This document shows positions 5,318 through 8,513 of a stretch of DNA of 8,513 nt, piece after piece; positions within the stretch are counted from its first letter, which is position 1; every line of letters starts with the position of its first letter. This stretch comes from Dehalococcoidia bacterium (GTDB lineage: Bacteria; Chloroflexota; Dehalococcoidia; GIF9; AB-539-J10). The notes below the pieces were generated by a model. It saw only the letters and a program-made list of their open reading frames with translations. It was not told the origin of the DNA and made no database searches. The DNA lies in assembly GCA_030606165.1 (NCBI GenBank), contig JAUWGZ010000054.1, positions 1 to 8,513 on the forward strand, given 5' to 3'. The translations under genes were made by a program, and so were the position numbers.

Positions 5318-6358
5318 ATGCCATATAGTTATGTACCTATACTTAAAGCTAAAGAGGGCGAATTAATCGCTTTAAGACACCTCAGTTCTCAGACGAAGGC
5401 TAATCTGACGCCCTTAATGGAACTACAACCTAGAGAGACATCGGCACTATTGGGACGAACGCTTACTCAAATACGAAGGGGTTGGACATCAGCACTACCT
5501 TTATTGATAGATGTCGATAAAGACTATTTGACGAATAACACTGCCTCGGCTATAGATAACCTGCGCAACTTGTTTGCGGAACTATCCACACATGGCTTCA
5601 AAGTAATTCCCGTAACGGGTTTGAGGCGACCCACTCGCTTTGATAATATGATTTCAGATGTAGTGAGTGAAACCGACAATGGAATATGTATCAGACTTCA
5701 AAGCTTAGATTGGCAGGACGTGGCGTCCCTCGAGAATAGGCTCAGAGATTATGTACAAAGTATTTCACTACAATTAAGCCAAGTTGACCTAGTGCTTGAC
5801 TATGAGGCCTTCCTGCCCAGTTATCTTGGAACGATTGTAACTTCTGCTATGACCACAATAAATAGCATTGACAGTATTCGCAATTACCGTAGTCTGGTCA
5901 TAACATCAACTGCTTTCCCCTCTCAGCCAATTGCCCAACCTTATACGATTTACCGCTTCCCACGCTCGGAATTTCAAGCTTGGATTGCTTTAATCTCCAA
6001 TACGAGTGTACGGCGTAAGCCCATTTTCGGAGATTACACAACTGTTCATCCAGTATTACCAGATATAGATTATCGATACGGTATTAAAGTAGCTCCTAAA
6101 GTTAAATATGCGACTGATTCTGAATGGCTTTGCTTAAGATGGGATGCAAGTGATTATGCAAATTTCCATAGCGTGTGTAACACACTTGTTGGATTGCCCG
6201 AATTCAGTGGCGGCGAGTACAGTTGGGGTGATGGGAGAATAGCTCAATGCGCTACTACAGGAGCAAAAACTGGCAATCCTAGAGAATGGGTTTCAATTAG
6301 TGTGAACCACCATTTGACCCTTGTGGTAACACAATGCGCCAGCCGTCCCGCCGATTGA
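5318..6358 (+). CDS. Beta-family protein (PF14350-like), putative defence-associated
   Basis: The 346-residue product starts MPYSYVPILKAKEGELIALR and soon reaches LTPLMELQPRE, the opening typical of the Beta protein family (phage T4 beta-like, PF14350). It ends with the also typical REWVSISVNHHLTLVV. Between them are a segment reminiscent of a TIM-barrel (LPLLIDVDKDYL, VDLVLDYEAF, SLVITSTAFP) and FGDYTTVHP. It looks full length. The ATG at 5318 is chosen for AGGAGG at 5300-5305, 12 nt upstream; an open TTG at 5240 precedes the promoter and is rejected. No signal peptide or membrane segment is seen. The biochemical function of the family is unknown to me; members often sit in phage or defence contexts beside sce7726-type genes. 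Here the partner gene converges on it and overlaps by 62 bp. Confidence 0.8.
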   Translation: MPYSYVPILKAKEGELIALRHLSSQTKANLTPLMELQPRETSALLGRTLTQIRRGWTSALPLLIDVDKDYLTNNTASAIDNLRNLFAELSTHGFKVIPVTGLRRPTRFDNMISDVVSETDNGICIRLQSLDWQDVASLENRLRDYVQSISLQLSQVDLVLDYEAFLPSYLGTIVTSAMTTINSIDSIRNYRSLVITSTAFPSQPIAQPYTIYRFPRSEFQAWIALISNTSVRRKPIFGDYTTVHPVLPDIDYRYGIKVAPKVKYATDSEWLCLRWDASDYANFHSVCNTLVGLPEFSGGEYSWGDGRIAQCATTGAKTGNPREWVSISVNHHLTLVVTQCASRPAD

Positions 6359-6905
6359 GGTAACTGAATACAAGCGTTTTTAATTCGTCCACTGGAATTG
6401 AATCGGCGAGAATGCCCCACAAAACCGAGCGCCTAGCTTTATCCAGCTTTTTTTCATAAAGCTGTTTCGCTTTAATAATTTGCAATGCCTCTTGCTTCCA
6501 AAGGCACCGAACTAATGCATTTGGGTCTACGTTTTGGTTTTCACTTGGTTCACGAGCAATTCGTAGGTCTACACCATTAGTGTTGATGTATGCTACCCAA
6601 ATACCCCACCATTTAGGCACAACGGCATCAATCTTATTAACTTGAGACTCACCTACCACAATGACAACTTTATCGAATATTTTGTTATATATTTCTTGCT
6701 GGTATGGTAAGCGCTCAAGAGTATCCGCATCACTTTTAATTTCAAAGCCTAACATCATGCCATTTACTACGGCTAAATCAATTCGCACACGATGTTCAAA
6801 CAAACCGAACTCTTGAAGGATTAGAGTATGGGGGTCATGAGCATAAAGCTTATTGAGTCTGTTAATCAAGGCCAATCGTATATCTCTATCTCTCAGGGTT
6901 CCCAT
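6297..6905 (-). CDS. sce7726-family protein, PD-(D/E)XK nuclease-like
   Basis: The 202-residue product starts MGTLRDRDIRLALINRLNKL and contains QEFGL (Glu32), RIDLAVVNG (Asp43), GFEIKSDADTLERLPYQ (Glu55, Lys57, Gln69) and VPKWWGIWVAY. These match the family named after Sorangium cellulosum sce7726. The order Glu, Asp, E-x-K, Gln is what a PD-(D/E)XK nuclease active site looks like, so a nuclease role is a reasonable inference, not a demonstrated one. The C-terminal third is Lys-rich and probably helical. GGGGAG lies 8 nt before the ATG, and a plausible promoter lies upstream. The gene is on the same strand as ftsZ but separated from it by a strong hairpin, and converges on the Beta gene. Confidence 0.85.
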   Translation of the reverse strand: MGTLRDRDIRLALINRLNKLYAHDPHTLILQEFGLFEHRVRIDLAVVNGMMLGFEIKSDADTLERLPYQQEIYNKIFDKVVIVVGESQVNKIDAVVPKWWGIWVAYINTNGVDLRIAREPSENQNVDPNALVRCLWKQEALQIIKAKQLYEKKLDKARRSVLWGILADSIPVDELKTLVFSYLNRRDGWRIVLPQGSNGGSH

Positions 6906-6927
6906 TTTGTTGGCTCCCCTACCTTAC

Positions 6928-6957
6928 GCTATACACAATTTTAATAACTCATTTCAA
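6928..6957 (-). promoter_or_regulatory. Putative promoter of the sce7726-family gene
   Basis: On the minus strand, TTGAAA (6957-6952) and TATAGC (6933-6928) are 18 nt apart, about 20 nt before the start codon. The surrounding sequence is AT-rich. It suggests independent transcription rather than read-through from ftsZ. Confidence 0.5.
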
Positions 6958-6980
6958 ATTGACCCACTACCCAGTATTGG

Positions 6981-7016
6981 AGGGGAAAGGGGTAGCTCGC
7001 GCTACCCTTTTCCCCT
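6981..7016 (-). terminator. Strong hairpin after ftsZ, possible terminator
   Basis: The arms 6981-6996 and 7001-7016 pair over 16 positions with a single imperfect position, closed by a TCGC loop. The hairpin begins 25 nt after the ftsZ stop. Neither strand has a run of Ts after it, so it is not a textbook intrinsic terminator. It may instead be a weak terminator or a 3' end-stabilising structure. Confidence 0.6.
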
Positions 7017-7041
7017 AATCCTTAATGAGTGAGGTTTAGGT

Positions 7042-8172
7042 TTACTGTCGAGATATTTTGGTTGGCTCTGGGATAACCGTTGCGGGAGTTTTGGAGCCAT
7101 TCTCCAGATGGGAGGCAGGGAAATGCTGAGCACGGCGTAAGAAAGAGGGTACGTCGAGAGCATCGCTGCTGCCTCTTATCAGGCGACGAAGCTCCTCGGC
7201 GCTGTATATTCCCTTGCCTTGTTGCTTAGCGAAGCCAGTAGCGATAACGGTAATTCGAACCTCGCTATCCATCTTGGGGTCAAAGACCACCCCGAAGACT
7301 ATGTTGGCGTTGGGGTCCACTGCTTGGCTGATTATTTGGGCAGCCTCATTACACTCAAACAGAGTGAGACTTGGGCCGCCAGTAATATTGAACAGCACCC
7401 CCGTAGCTCCGTCTACGGATACGTCGAGCAAGGGGCTAGCCAGAGCAGCCTTAGCCGCTTCAGCAGCGCGACTTTGCCCGCTGGCTTTACCCACAGACAT
7501 CCAAGCCGGGCCAGCGTTTCTCATTACTGATTTAATATCGGCGAAGTCCAGGTTGATCAGTCCCGGGACGGTAACTACTTCGGAGATAGCCTGAACTCCC
7601 AACAGAAGGGCATCATCTGCTAGCCTGAAGGCGTTGTCCACGCTCGTCTTGGCATCGCAGAGCTGAAGAAGGCGGTCATTAGGTATGATGATAAGTGTAT
7701 CAACCTTGTCCGAGAGGTCAACCAGCCCTTCCTCGGCTACTTGAGCTCTATGCGTCCCCTCGAAGGTGAAGGGCTTGGTCACAACTGCAATGGTGAGAGC
7801 GCCACTCTGCTTAGCCACCTCAGCCACTACAGGAATGCCACCTGTGCCTGTGCCACCGCCCATGCCAGCAGCAATAAACACCATATCAGCACCCTGAACG
7901 AGGTCTTCGATTATGCTGCGGCTTTCTTCGGCTGCTTTGGTTCCAAGCTTATGGTCGCCACCGGCGCCCAAACCCCTGGTCAATTTCTCACCCAGTTGAA
8001 TTCTGGTAGGAGCTTCAGCCAGAGCCAGAGCCTGGCCATCGGTATTCATAGCCATGAAGTCAACGCCCTTGATCCCCTCACGGACCATGCGAGTAATGGC
8101 ATTGCAACCGCCGCCGCCAATGCCAATGCCTTTGATTCTTGCTGGAGTTGGAGTATAAATTTGCTTTGCCAT
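7042..8172 (-). CDS. ftsZ: Cell division protein FtsZ
   Basis: FtsZ is the tubulin-like GTPase that polymerises into the division ring at mid-cell. The 376-residue chain has the nucleotide-binding GIGGGGCNAI near residues 17-26, the tubulin signature GGGTGTG (105-111), IPNDRLL (163-169) and the T7 loop NLDFADIKSVM (207-217) with catalytic Asp209 and Asp212. The GTPase core ends around residue 313. A conserved C-terminal peptide for FtsA binding, ALDVPSFLRR, is at 338-347 after a short linker. Another 29 residues follow it, so the peptide is not at the very end as in many species. AAGGAGG ends 5 nt before the ATG. It lies 19 nt downstream of ftsA in the usual ftsA-ftsZ order. Confidence 0.97.
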   Translation of the reverse strand: MAKQIYTPTPARIKGIGIGGGGCNAITRMVREGIKGVDFMAMNTDGQALALAEAPTRIQLGEKLTRGLGAGGDHKLGTKAAEESRSIIEDLVQGADMVFIAAGMGGGTGTGGIPVVAEVAKQSGALTIAVVTKPFTFEGTHRAQVAEEGLVDLSDKVDTLIIIPNDRLLQLCDAKTSVDNAFRLADDALLLGVQAISEVVTVPGLINLDFADIKSVMRNAGPAWMSVGKASGQSRAAEAAKAALASPLLDVSVDGATGVLFNITGGPSLTLFECNEAAQIISQAVDPNANIVFGVVFDPKMDSEVRITVIATGFAKQQGKGIYSAEELRRLIRGSSDALDVPSFLRRAQHFPASHLENGSKTPATVIPEPTKISRQ

Positions 8173-8191
8173 TCTAACCTCCTTTCACAAG

Positions 8192-8513
8192 TTAGGCACG
8201 AAACAGCTTTCTCATTAAACTCATAAAGCTGCTCCAAGTACCAGCCCTTTTTTCTCTGAAAGTCGACCCTTCTTTGCCTCGCACCTGCCATAGGATCAGT
8301 CCCAGGGTGGTAGCATAAGACGGATCATGCAGGATATCGGAAATGCCATAGATGCCCATACTCAAAGGTCGGCCTTTGCGCACCGGAATTCGCAACAGTG
8401 ACTGTCCTAACTCGTCAAGCCCGGACAGATTGGATGTGCCACCGGTGACCACTAAACCACAAGGCGCCAGGGTGTGATAATCGCTGGTGGGCATCTCCAG
8501 CAATATGAGTTGT
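8192..8513 (-). CDS. ftsA: Cell division protein FtsA, 3' part (5' end outside the window)
   Basis: FtsA is an actin-like ATPase that tethers FtsZ to the membrane. About 106 C-terminal residues are present. They include CGLVVTGGTSNLSGLDELGQ, the second phosphate/adenosine-binding motif of the actin fold, then RIPVRKGRP and SDILHDPSYATTLGLILW, all standard for FtsA. The last residues (WSSFMSLMRKLFRA) look like the amphipathic helix that anchors FtsA to the membrane. The frame is open to the window edge. Confidence 0.93.
   Translation of the reverse strand, partial: QLILLEMPTSDYHTLAPCGLVVTGGTSNLSGLDELGQSLLRIPVRKGRPLSMGIYGISDILHDPSYATTLGLILWQVRGKEGSTFREKRAGTWSSFMSLMRKLFRA

Noticed and set aside
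4233..6905. Calling the islet a transposon or prophage
   Set aside because: No transposase, integrase, attachment site or convincing target duplication was seen.
7214..8291. Open frames on the plus strand opposite ftsZ and an alternative minus frame at 8046-8291
   Set aside because: They are other-frame shadows of ftsZ and ftsA, which are clearly the real genes.

Overview
The window is a bacterial chromosome segment with two housekeeping clusters on the minus strand and a small AT-richer accessory islet between them. Read along the minus strand, a cell-division pair comes first (3' end of ftsA, then complete ftsZ, 8513 to 7042). The islet follows (6905 to 4233), then a pyrimidine biosynthesis operon: promoter, attenuator, pyrR, pyrB, pyrC and the 5' part of carA (about 4193 to 1). 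carA runs off the window edge. The gene content, the PyrR-type attenuator, the form of FtsZ and the dense short palindromic repeats inside genes would fit an uncultured Chloroflexota (Dehalococcoidia-like) genome. That assignment is inference from general resemblance and has low confidence.

The pyr operon is tightly packed, with a 14-nt gap and then overlaps of 4 and 8 nt. Its leader has a PyrR-binding loop, an 11-bp antiterminator and a terminator whose 3' arm contains the pyrR Shine-Dalgarno sequence, so PyrR probably shuts off its own operon when UMP is high. The aspartate carbamoyltransferase is a fusion: a PyrB catalytic chain followed by only the zinc-binding half of PyrI. The nucleotide-binding half is missing, so feedback control may rest mainly on the leader RNA. 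Three short palindromic repeats sit in frame inside pyrC and carA and add amino acids to the enzymes. One forms the end of pyrC and abuts the carA start codon.

The islet holds three genes. The first is a NYN-domain (PIN-like) RNase gene interrupted by two in-frame stop codons, although the frame and the catalytic acidic residues are otherwise kept. The second is a Beta-family protein gene (PF14350-like) on the plus strand. The third is an sce7726-family, PD-(D/E)XK nuclease-like gene on the minus strand, which converges on and overlaps the Beta gene by 62 bp. This looks like a small defence or conflict cassette, and it is the most likely place for an undescribed system. A cluster of three hairpins lies between the divergent NYN and Beta genes.

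No tRNA, rRNA, CRISPR array or transposase gene was seen. No stretch over 300 bases lacks a gene.
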